Source: Bothriochloa decipiens | Taxonomy: Eukaryota; Streptophyta; Magnoliopsida; Poales; Poaceae | NCBI GenBank assembly: GCA_023333625.1 | Contig: CM041634.1 | Coordinates: 36,351,261-36,415,260 of the forward strand | Direction: 5' to 3' | DNA: 64,000 nt | Shown: positions 47,984 to 58,312 of the stretch, piece by piece | Position numbering within the stretch: position 1 is the first letter of the stretch | How the letters are laid out: each line of letters starts with the position of its first letter | Position numbers and translations under genes: made by a program | The notes under the pieces: model-generated | Databases searched by the model: none | What the model was told of the DNA's origin: nothing | Seen by the model: the letters and a program-made list of their open reading frames with translations, nothing else

Positions 47984-48424
47984 ATGGCGTCTATGTCGCT
48001 GAGCTCGTCGAGGGCGCAGTGGACGGCGAAGCAGAACAAGCTGTTCGAGCAGGCGCTGGTGGTGTACGACCGGGACACGCCGGACCGGTGGCACAACATC
48101 GCGCGCGCCGTCGGGGGCAAGTCGGCGGACGAGGTCAGGCGCTACTACGAGCTGCTGGTCAAGGACGTGGAGCACATCGAGGCCGGCAAGGTGCCCTTCC
48201 CCGCATACAGGTGCCCCACCGGCTACGACGCCGACAGGTATACCCGCCGATTATTTCCATTGGTTTTCGCGTTACTATCCCATCATTTCCAGACTTCAAC
48301 CTTTCAAAGACAAAAAAACGTTTCCAGTTCCACGAGAGACTTGGGATTTACATTAGTTCTCAGTCTGCATCATATAGCTAATCCGGACTCTTTTCTCCGC
48401 AGGATGAGGCACCTGAAGATCTAG
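47984..48424 (+). CDS. RADIALIS-like MYB/SANT protein, second copy
   Basis: Exons 47984-48237 and 48403-48424 give 91 residues, the normal size for this family. It reads RAQWTAKQNKLFEQALVVYD, DTPDRWHNIARAVGGKSADE, EVRRYYELLVKDVEHIEAGK, then VPFPAYR, and the short second exon ends MRHLKI-stop, as RADIALIS ends LKI(R). The SANT domain fills about residues 11-66; the protein is small and probably nuclear without a separate activation domain. No disabling change. It is in direct orientation with the copy 8.3 kb upstream, suggesting an old tandem duplication. Confidence 0.92.
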   Translation: MASMSLSSSRAQWTAKQNKLFEQALVVYDRDTPDRWHNIARAVGGKSADEVRRYYELLVKDVEHIEAGKVPFPAYRCPTGYDADRYTRRLFPLVFALLSHHFQTSTFQRQKNVSSSTRDLGFTLVLSLHHIANPDSFLRRMRHLKI

Positions 48425-49302
48425 GCGGCAAGCATCATAAGAACGACTGAACGAGTCCTACCCTACCGTGCGCCATGCATGTGAGGGTAGCACGTGTGAC
48501 TACAACAACAGGAAGCAAGGCAAGTGGGTCGGAGCATCTGTTCAAGCACGCATGTGAATAACTACTAGCCAGCTAGGACGATCCTCCAGATCAATCCATC
48601 TCCCCGTATTGTACTTGTACTGTGTTCAGCTTATGTAAAATCTCAGTATTTGTAGCGCATGTATATTCGCCAGAAGTGAAATAAAAAATATTCATTAGCT
48701 TGGACCTTTATTTTTAATATTAAACTAAATAAAGCTAGTTCAAATCTTAAAGATTTTATTTAGAGATGCATAGGACGAGTGCGTCAACGATATTCTTCTA
48801 ATTCACGGTCTGACCAAGAGACCGATCGTCTCACAAAGATTATTTAGATATATTTTAATATATCATAAATTTTTTGGATATCAAATACATATACGAGACC
48901 CGAGTGGGTCAGAACATGTGTCAAAATGATAGTCTTTCAAGCGGCCATAGGTTCTCACGACGGAAGAGTATCAATTTGACATATTGTTCTGACCACTAAG
49001 GTCCCGTACCCTTCAAGCTTTGATTCCCCCAAGTGGATGGAGCACCCTCCGCGAGGCAACTTTATCCCCCTACTACACCGTTTCTTGCCCACAAAACTCA
49101 TTCTTAGCTAATGGGCAATCAATTGGGTCTCAAGGGACTTCCAGGAGCCCAGCAAGGGCCCGGGGTCACTGGGCCCTGTAGGGTCTGCTTATGCATACCC
49201 CCAAAAGTGCTTTCTCGCCATGTACCCGAACATCTATCAAATCTTCCCTAGATCAAAATGGAGCTCTCCAAAACCTAATCACACACTTAATTATCTATGC
49301 AT
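48425..49302. other. 3' flank of the second RADIALIS-like gene and spacer
   Basis: AT-rich 3' flank with AATAAA-like sequence near 48679. No further gene seen. Confidence 0.4.
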
Positions 49303-49579
49303 TCACTAGTAGAGATTTCGTCTTCCATGACAAAAATTCTTATGATGATTCCGAGATGGTCACGGAAGAGTCGTTTCCATGACGTTTTAGTCACTTTAGT
49401 CATGGAAGGTGTATCTTGTGTGACGCTAATTTTAGATCATCATAAGCATACATATGTGACGCGACTTCCACAACGGTGGGGTTTTGATCACAGATTCGTC
49501 ATAAAACTTAAATAGTGACAAATTTTGTGCCTATTATGGTAAAAACAGTTCATCACAGTACTTCATATTTTCACTAGTG
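49303..49579. mobile_element. possible short CACTA-type element
   Basis: It starts CACTAGTAGAGATTT and ends ATATTTTCACTAGTG, inverted copies agreeing at 11 of 15 positions. The 3-bp flanks (ATT and AGT) do not match. Internal TGACGNNACTTCC-like repeats occur. Only the left end is convincing. Confidence 0.45.
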
Positions 49580-49622
49580 AGTTGTCATAGTGGACGTTGG
49601 TTTCAGAGACCTATTCTTCCAA

Positions 49623-51126
49623 GAGCCTTTTACACCAGTGCCATTAAAAAGTTTGTAATCTCGTCCAAGCCACCGAAAAGTTCAATCTATCACCTGTGTC
49701 CAACTTCGTAACTTTCTTTTCTCTCAAACCATTCCGTCCACTTCTCTGCATAACGGTGTCAAACTGCATTGAAAAAAGTCCTAGACGCCCCTAAGTCAGC
49801 GATAATCAGGCCCCACCATCTCCTTCTTTCTCTGTCAATGACGAGTGGACCCCACACATCAGGCTGGTCATCCCCAACCTCCGGCCGTCCCTCTCCTCCA
49901 TCTTCCTCAATGTCCATCGGCCAACTCATCCACCCTGACCTCGCCTCGCTCCTAAAGCTTCGCCTCCGCTCCCTCCTCGCCCCTGCTGACCCCATGCTGC
50001 TCCTTCTCGTCGTCGCTGTAGCAGGAGCTAGAGCCCAAAGCATGGAAGAGCTCCGCCCTGCGCGTGGAAAAGCTGCGCCCTGCGCCGCCGTGAGCGCGAG
50101 CCGCAGGGTAGTTCTGGCGTCTGCGCTGGGAGCCCCGTCCGGCCGCCGTGGGCTCGCCGCTGGTCGTGCTGGTGGTGGTGCTGCACCCGGGTCCCGGCCG
50201 CGGACGCGCAGGCGACGGCGAGCTCAGCCCCGCCACCGCGGACGCCCGCGGGCGAGCCCCGCCCGGCCGCCGTGGACACCCGCGCGAGGGAGCTCCCCCC
50301 TGTCGCTGCAGACGCGTGCTCGGGGGAGGTCCGCCCCACCCTGCTCAGTTGCGCAGTGGAGGCGCCCTCGCCGTCCGTGGCCACACCCCCACGCCACATA
50401 CAGTGGGAGCCCGCGCGGTCCGTGGCTGCTCCCCTAGCGCCGTGCCGTGGGAGTGCACGCCGTCGGTTGCTGTGCCCGCGCCTTTCGGGCCCGCTCGTGC
50501 ACGAGGTCCGTCCAGGCCTTGGCTGCCGCCACAGCACTCGTGGGCGCGCGGCCTTAGCTGCCTCTCCCTCGCCGCCAAGATGCAGGTGAGCTTCTCTTCC
50601 CCGTGGCCGACGACGCAACTCATCTTCCTCTTCCCTGTGACTGGCAGCGCGGAGGACACGGGGGCATGGCATATGACGCCATGGCCGCAGCCACGACGGC
50701 GGTCCCAGATGCTGCTCGCCATCAGCTACCTCCACCCGTGCTGTCTCCCCTGTGTGCGTGCTATGGCGGCTTGGCGGAGCTCGTGCTACCTCCGTAGCGG
50801 GGTGAAGGGCGAAGGAGAGGGGAGGGGCAGGTTGGGGTGGACGACGAGGACGGATTGAGGACCGGTCGGAGGAGCGAAGAAGAAGGTGACTTGACTGCTG
50901 GGCCCCACACGGTGAGGACTTGGGCAGCTTCGACAGGGGTATTTAGGACTTTTTAAACTACCTGGACCCACTTGTCAGGACTCTAAACAGCAAAAAACGA
51001 ACGGAATGCAGACGGAATGGCTTGAGAGAAAAAAAAGTTACGAAGTTGGACACAGGTGATAGATTGAACTTTTCGATGACTTGGACGAGATTACGAACTT
51101 TTTTAATAGCACCGGTGTAAAGGCTC
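49623..51126. mobile_element. 1.5-kb Pack-MULE-type element with exact 9-bp target duplication
   Basis: TTCTTCCAA lies at 49614-49622 and 51127-51135. The inverted ends begin GAGCCTTTTACACCAGTGCC and match closely for about 115 bp and more loosely to about 180 bp (shared blocks TCTATCACCTGTGTCCAAC and AAAAAGTCCTA). Long TIRs and a 9-bp duplication define Mutator-like elements. The core (49860-50880) is very GC-rich, unlike the AT-rich TIRs, and has no transposase, so it looks like captured host sequence. Open frames (50028-50735 minus, 50148-50858 plus) are biased in composition and match no family I know. Confidence 0.85.
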
Positions 51127-51135
51127 TTCTTCCAA

Positions 51136-51628
51136 ACACTTGTGCATTGAGGAACAATAAAAGAGGTGATTGAGTTTAGTCTTGCCATAAGAACCCAAAG
51201 ATGACTATATGCTTGGCATGTCTGTCAACCAAAAACAATGTTGCCAAAATACAACTCACTTATACAGGACAACTAAACACCATGTCATTGTATAAATTTA
51301 TGTTGGCTATAAGGCTAACCTGCATTGGGCCCAACACAAATATTCATATATAATTATTTTGTAGAAATAAATAAATATTTTTTAGAATAGCAATAAATAA
51401 ATAATTTCTAGAATAGCAATAAATAAATAAATATTTTTTTTGAGAATAAATAAATAATTACAGGCTTGCACGCGTTTTACGGCCTAGCAACGTTCCCACC
51501 AGGCCCGCAGCGCCCCACTGCCGCCAGTCGAGAAGCCCAACCGCGCTTCACACACAAAGCGTCGATCCCACGCGACCTGAATCCTTTTGGCCCACGGGCT
51601 GGCGCAGCAGCGCGGGGCGTCAATTTCA
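51136..51628. other. ancestral upstream sequence of the RAE1-like gene
   Basis: This stretch is continuous with 58390 onward if the MULE is removed, so it is the original promoter side of the RAE1-like gene. It contains AATAAATAAATA-type repeats (51365-51460) and a GC-rich part (51470-51628). Confidence 0.55.
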
Positions 51629-51723
51629 CGCGACTCCGGAATTTTTTTTATTAATAAACTTATTTTTTAAAAAAATTACAAAATTAGTCTTTGTTTCAAA
51701 AAAATTGCAGGAATAGGCTACTA

Positions 51724-51826
51724 GTCGCCCGATGAAAGGGCGACGTGAGAGAATCGCCCGTTCAAAGGGCGACCAGGCCCACGTCGCCCGGCCAAAGGGC
51801 GACCAGGCTAGTCGCCTAGCCAAAGG
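51724..51826. repeat. left subterminal hairpin array of the MULE
   Basis: Three (T/G)CGCCC-N7-GGGCGAC units at 51724-51744, 51754-51773 and 51783-51803, plus a decayed one to 51826. The spacer in each is NNNNAAA-like. Confidence 0.85.
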
Positions 51827-52123
51827 TTTTTTGGGATTTTTTTAAAATAATATTTATTTATTTAGAAATTTCAGAAAAAATTTTGGATTATTTTTAAAAT
51901 AATATTTATTTATTCGAAAATTTCAGAAAAAATATCGAAGTCGGAGAAATAGCAAAAATAATACGCAGTCATGCAATGGGCGTGCGAAAGCGCCGTTGTC
52001 GTGTGCTCGCCCAAGCTTAATAGATGAAAAAATACAACAGTGAAACATTAATTAAGTTCTAAAAACTAAAATAGTATCAGTACAATATCATAGAAAACAA
52101 CATCGGCGGCAAATCATACAAAA

Positions 52124-54982
52124 CTAATATCGTCCACGCTTAGGTGCAACACCCCTAATCGTGCCAGGCTTTGGTGCTTTGTGGCCCGCTCGCACATGGC
52201 CGGCTGAGTAAGTAAGCGGCGAAGGAGAAACCATAACACGTGCAGGACGGCCTCCAGCAGCAGCTGGTGTCGCGTACTCGTCCTGTGAGGGCTGTGTCTG
52301 TGATGGTGCTTCACGTAACTGCGATGACGCAAGTACGTCCGCCGGCTCCTGCTCCAGGTAACTATCAAGGTCGAAGGGTGACGGGGATCGCTGACGAAAA
52401 GTGTCAGCGTGCTCAGAGATGTCCGATCCCTCGTAGTCGTAACGGGTCGTCCCTAAACATATAAGACCAACGTTATGATAACGCTGATGGTAAAACTAAT
52501 ATTTAACGTGTCGAACTCTTAAAAGTAGGTCATACCTGGAGCCATGGGTATAGCGTGTAAAGAGGAACCTCCGAAATCGAACTGATGCCGCGAACCGTCA
52601 AAGTGCATACCTGACCATGCAGAGTGAATGTAATGTTACGAATAAAGCAGTATTAGATAATATAATTAAATTTCACAACTATATCGTACCTGTAGGCATA
52701 TGAGCAGACTGCAAAGATGATCCAATGATATCGATCTCCGGACGCCAACCGGCAGAGTACGTAGGTGGACCTGAATAATGAAACTTATAAGTAACGAATA
52801 AGTTACCATTACTACATACGAAGAAAATATAAGTTACTCACTTATTTGGTACGTAGGCCGCGGAGGTAGTGGCGCCGTCGGTCCGTCAGGCCTGTGTGTC
52901 ACGTGTGAACGTTGAGGGACGACATCCGGCTGTCGCCCGCAGGGCCGGCACGACGTCAACTTGACAATGTTTGCAGCAGAGTCGTACATCCTCTGGACCG
53001 CAGCGGTAAGCTCGTGGCTGGTCATCTGAATGCCCTCCCTTAACCGGTGCAAGAGCGATCCACCATCCACAGTGATACGGTGAGCCATGTCGGCCTATTA
53101 ACAAAACGAGAACATTGAAGTAAGTACGATAAGAAAAATATTAAACGAAGTGGGTTGAAGTTCATAAAGATCGTACCGCCAATGACATCGCCTGATCTCT
53201 GTGCACAGGGTACGTGTCCGTCAACCTGGGGACGTGGATCCGTGTGCGAGGAATATACCAACGTAAGTAGTCCCCGTAAGCCTCCAAGGAAAACGGTCTG
53301 GGCTCGTAGGTCACATCATGTAGTGCGTTGGCTCACTCGTCGACCCACGGCTGTATACGGGAGGACCAAGTAACGCCTGCCGGTAGACCCCTCCGCACGT
53401 AACTATGGATTTCAAAACGTATTAATTATCTTTCTATATATATTAAATACTCAATCAGAACAAATTAATTGTCTTATACTTACCCGTGCATGGAAAGAGG
53501 AACAATATGGGCAACCGGGAGTGGGAACGTCTGGTTACGACCAAAGTACCACATCACTCTGTGATGAGCATAGTCCTCGACAAAGATGTCAAAAACGACA
53601 GCCTTACGTGTCAGCCAGTACTCCTGATCCCTCGTGCAGAATGACGACAACCCATTAGGTGCTCGTACGACAATCTCCTCCATGCTGTAAGGTGTCCAGC
53701 GGACGTCATCTGGCCTAATCCGGTCGAATGCCACCATGTACTCAGGATAGGCTCTATGAACCTGAATGTTTGCCCAAGTAGGCTGTATAGAAAATAATAG
53801 TAAGGTGCAATTTATTCGAAAATAAATAGAAACAGGTTCAACCGCGATATAGAAGACTTACCCGCCGCCGGACCCACAACGAACCCATCGTAGGGCCGTC
53901 CTCCTCCGTCTCCCCGTACAACCCTGCTCCGTAAGTCGAGAAATCCATGACTAGTCGTCCAATACTAAACCGCTCATACGACCAGAGTTGAAGTAATAGT
54001 GAACAACCAGAGAGGATAGCTGACGGGTCGATCTTTGTGCACGCATCACAAAGACCTTGGTACGTGGCTGCCAAGATAGCGGACGCCCAACTGTACTGCG
54101 GCACGACGTCGAGCGGTGTGTCCGCTATCTCGCGCGCGAAGTGAATCAAGTGCTTCGCGACAGAGTTCCCATGAGACGATATGAACATTATCCAACCAAA
54201 CAATCACAATAGATAGGCCTCCAAGTGCCTCGACACAGTGGCCTCATCTGTCGCAGGGTGGATATACTCGGCCTGAATTAGAAAACAGAAGTTCAAATTT
54301 CATTTAACATACACATGAATATTTGATGTTAATGAACTATATCACAGTATTATCTATTTATCTGAAACTGCAAGAGCCAGGTCTTTGTAAGCCCGTGATG
54401 CTGGTTTTCAGCAAGAGTTTGATACTCTGGAGCGTCTGGTCGACGCACAACACCCTCAAAATGGACTAGAAGGTCCTCACGCCAAGTGGCCTCCACGTGT
54501 GGACGGCTGACGGCCTGCCCAGCAGTGGTGACACCAAGTAAGTAGGAGACGTCCTCGAGTGTGGGAGTCATCTCCCCGCAAGGAAAGTGGAACGTGTGCG
54601 TCTCAGGCCTCCAGCGGTCCACCAATGCCACAAGTAAGGAACGGTCAAAGTTGAACCGTGTCACCGCATCGGCCGGGGCCTCAACAGCACTAGCCTGCAC
54701 AAGCCTACACAGAGGCAGTAGACCAGCTGCTCGTAGCCTGTAGCATATACAATATTTATATATAAATATATATTACCAAATCGTCTGTATGAGTAAAACA
54801 AATAAGTGAATGTGTTATCGTGCATACCTCGGTATCCATCGCTCGTCCAGCCACCACAACTCCTGAGGTACCCTAGGCCGTAGAACAGGTAGCTCAGCTG
54901 CTGTCACAGCACTCAAGTAGGACCGGTGGCGCTGGTCCAACTGTGCGTCCAACAACTCCAAGTGTCCCTCATCCATCGCCAT
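52124..54982 (-). pseudogene. plant mobile domain (PMD) protein of the MULE
   Basis: PMD proteins include Arabidopsis MAIN/MAIL1 and many transposon copies; annotators often label them 'protein phosphatase 7 long form homolog'. Exons 54982-54828, 54737-54369, 54272-53862, 53782-53484, about 53398-53177, about 53097-52834 and C-terminal exons ending in TAG at 52124-52126. Visible: ELWWLDERWIPR, ALVDRWRPETHTFHFPCGEM, TLEDVSYLLGV, FSTYGAGLYGE, DDVRWTPYSME and FGRNQTFPLPV. Two stops, each replacing an expected Trp (TGA at 54204-54206 and after WVDE in the 53398-53177 exon), show it is dead. The last exon is low in similarity to MAIN-type proteins and rich in Pro and Ser. Confidence 0.82.
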
Positions 54983-55077
54983 ACCTAAAATATCTTAATA
55001 ATGTAAAAAAAATAATGCACAAATATAATTAATACTATGACACAACAAATCGAAAAAATACAGACATACTATTATTT

Positions 55078-57740
55078 TTAAAGAGCATTTCCGCCTTGAT
55101 TCCGTAATCCACGACGTGTACGAGGGCGCCGGCCGTCTTGCGGATTCCCTGAAGGTCCTGCTTCTGCAGCTCCCTCTGTGGTGGTTGCACGCGTGCACTT
55201 TTTATAAGTATGTCCTGTGCCATTGCACTTGGTGCACCGATGCTCCAGTCTTCCCACTTCTGACTCATCCATATCATTTCTAATGCGCCGTGTCTTACGA
55301 TGACCAGGCTTCTGTCTTAATTTGTCCTTATCGGGCCCCCGCAGGTAGTTACTGCCAGGATTATTTGTAAAACTACCAAATATTGCGAAACCATAAATCT
55401 CTGCATTCCAGGTTGTCATGACTATCTCCTTCGTAAAATAATGTGAGACATACGGCTTCGGGGACAAATTAGTAAGTGAACAAGCTGCTATAACATGTGA
55501 GCACGGCCTGTGTAGAAGTTTTGGTTTCATGCATGAACAACTGCATGACTTATAACGAATAACACACTCTTGTGCAATTCTCTCTCGATTGCTACCACGA
55601 CGGCCCCGACCCCTACACAGAACTTCAAAGCGATTCTCTGTTGTGCCCATAGGACGTGCACGATGCAAGCTTGCCTTCTCCACCTTTTTTTTCATGTAAT
55701 TTGTCATTAATGTTAAAAAAATCAATGTATTATCTGCCATCGTATTAAAAGCAACCATATATCTTTCACGGAAGTACTTGCACGTTCTATGCAAAATACC
55801 CTCTATGATTGCTACAAGAGGTAATCCTCTCATGCCTCGAATGACCCAATTGTACACCTCCGCCAAATTTATTATCATTATTCCAAACCTCGCCCCATCT
55901 GTGTCATATAATAATGACCACTTCTCCTTTAGCTCGTACTCAATCCAATCTGAGAAGCACCTGATTGATGACCCCGACCTCCGAACCACGTTCCTCAAGG
56001 CATCTGTTGGGAGGCCTGAAAGAGGAACAGACATATCATTCGGGTCTTGATTCGTACGAGTCGCTAACTCTTCTGTTTGCTTTGTTGTTAATTCATCAAG
56101 ACGTGTCCACATTGCATTGAATTTTCTTTGTTGGTTCTGATTGCACAACCTCTTAAACATATTCATAAGGTGTTTATTTTTAAAATGGCTAAAAAAATTT
56201 GCACCCAAGTGCCTCATGCACCATCTTGATTGTATGTCTGACCATCGAGGAGGAAGATCACGCTCCACTGAACCATATTGCATATCCGTTATCGCCTTCA
56301 ACAAACCGGCATGTCGGTCATGTATGACACAAACATTAGGTCGCCCTTGCACCACTGCTAACTTCACACGTTCCAGAAACCAATACCAACTATCTGTGTT
56401 CTCACTTTCCACAAAAGCAAAAGCAACTGGTAGTACTTGATTATTCCCATCAACACCAATAGCAGTTAGAATCTGACCTTTATACTTTCCTGTTAGAAAT
56501 GTACCATCCATGCATAAAATAGGTCTGCAATGATGAAATACCATTATACATTGACCTAGTGCAAAAAAGCCTCGATGAAGTATTAACTTTCTGGCTCTTT
56601 TGGATCAGACACATCCATGATATCATAATATGTACCAATATTTCTTTGTCTGACGGTTTCTAACAATCTTGGTAGGTTCTCATAAGATGCTTCGTACGAA
56701 CCGAATCTCTTCGCAATGACCTTCTGTTTCGCTCGCCACGCCTTCGAATAGCTGATGGTGTATTTAAAATCTTCCTCTATAGTAGTCACTATAGATTTCG
56801 GCTCATACCTTAAATTATCAACAATTCAATTATACATGTACTCTACAATGAAGCTCGATGTAAGAGCAGTATTGGACTTCTCTAATTCTTGTAACTCACA
56901 TGTATGTTCTGTTACTATAGAACACTTCCAAATTGTACTCTATTTTTGCTCATAAGCATGTACCCTAAATGGACAGTCCGAAATCACACATTTAACATCA
57001 TATACTTTCTTGTTGGACTTAACAATTACAAAAGACCGCTTCATTGACAGAGACCAGTACTTCACGGCACTCATCACTTCATCTTTGCCTTTGTACATAG
57101 CTCCCTCTACTAGTTCATTCTCATGATATTCCCACGGAACAGAATTTCCTTCGTTGATCATCAAATTCTTGGAACTGTTACTCTTCCACTCCAGTGGGAC
57201 AGGAATTTCATTCTCATCTTCAGATGAGTCAGTTTCAGATATATTCTCATTCTCCATATCTTCCATCGCCATCTCTTGAACTATATGCTCTATGCGCTCT
57301 CCTTCGTCCGCTTCACCCGTCGGTACCATAGATGACAGGTGATGATCACCCTCTTCATTATCTTCCTCATTATCATTGTGATTGTCATGGCTCGGACCTC
57401 CTTCTTCTTCTACACCGTGTACCTCATGAACCTCCTTCGTATATGTCTGAGCAAGAAGGACTAGAGGCCACCCACGTTCTACAGCTTTGTTGATGTATTT
57501 TCTCCATGTTGATGTTGCATTAAGCGGTACTAACTCCCAAAAAGTGCCCTCCCGAGCACGACTAACGATACCTATGACCTTAACGTCATGTTGGTTGCTG
57601 TCAAGCCCAAATATTCGCATCAACCAATTCTGCACACCACTAATTATTCTCTCATTTGCCCTAGACACCCATCTACTTACTGACGCAAATCCTGACAGAT
57701 CAACCCCGTATACACCTTGAATAATTTCTCCTTATCCATA
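55078..57740 (-). pseudogene. MURA-like transposase of the MULE
   Basis: The N-terminal part (57740-56943) has an acidic linker and the MuDR N-terminal domain (EGAMYKGKDEVMSAVKYWSL, CVISDCPFRVHAYE). The catalytic part has CMDGTFLTGKYKGQIL and VCVIHDRHAGLLKAI (DDE-type residues), then a SWIM zinc finger (SCSCMKPKLLHRPCSHVIAA) and a CCHC knuckle (CTKCNGTGHTYKKC). Two in-frame stops (TAG at 56942-56940, TGA at 56828-56826) and a frameshift near 56570 split it. The first coding part upstream of about 57740 is unclear and may include another shift after MDKEKLFKV. Confidence 0.85.
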
Positions 57741-58110
57741 ATAAATTTGAAATCCTAACTTCTCCGATATCTATGTAATCTAAAAATTTCAACTAAGATA
57801 CCTTTTCACTAATATATTACTAATATTATTTCAACTATAACTATTTAATTTAATAATATATATAAAATAAGAATATAAGTAATACTACCGAAATATAATA
57901 TTAATCGCTCAACTACTCATTATATTATCTAACAATTAATATAACACACATTAAATAATTATATATAAAATTATTTTTTTACTTACCGAAAATTTTCCTC
58001 TTCCTCTCTTCTCCTTCTTCCTCTTCTTCTTCTCTTCTCTTCTCTTCTCTTCTCTTTCCCTCTCCTTCTCTTCTCTTCTCCCTTCAGCTCTCCGCGCCAG
58101 CCGCCAGCCG
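57741..58110 (-). other. MULE 5' region with CT-rich tract
   Basis: AT-rich sequence, then a CTTCT-repeat tract (57990-58083), which on the minus strand is the GA-rich leader expected between the promoter in the TIR and the transposase. Confidence 0.5.
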
Positions 58111-58112
58111 TC

Positions 58113-58120
58113 TTATATAA
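58113..58120 (-). promoter_or_regulatory. TATA box inside the MULE right end
   Basis: TTATATAA is read on the minus strand just inside the hairpin array and upstream of the GA-rich leader, so it probably drives the transposase. Its reverse complement is also TATA-like, so outward activity toward the RAE1-like gene is possible. Confidence 0.45.
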
Positions 58121-58130
58121 AGCCGCCACG

Positions 58131-58312
58131 TCGCCCCCTGTTCGGGCGATAGGGGCCACAAAGTCGCCCCCTGGTCGGGCGACGTGGGGACACGTCGCCC
58201 ATCGGCCGGGCGACGAGCTCCACGTCGCCTGTTGGTCGGGCGACATGGCCCAGGTAGCCCGCCAGTCGGGCGACAAGGCCCATCTTCGCCCTTCCAACGG
58301 GCGACTGGTGGC
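58131..58312. repeat. right subterminal hairpin array of the MULE
   Basis: About six units of the form (G)TCGCCC...CGGGCGA(C), for example at 58130-58149, 58163-58182, 58194-58213 and 58223-58243, ending with one at 58296-58305. The last unit adjoins the AT-rich terminal part of the TIR. Confidence 0.85.

Noticed and set aside
50028..50735. 235-codon minus-strand frame in the Pack-MULE
   Set aside because: Arg/Gly/Ala-biased, open on several frames at once and without a recognisable domain. Kept as captured sequence, not as a gene.
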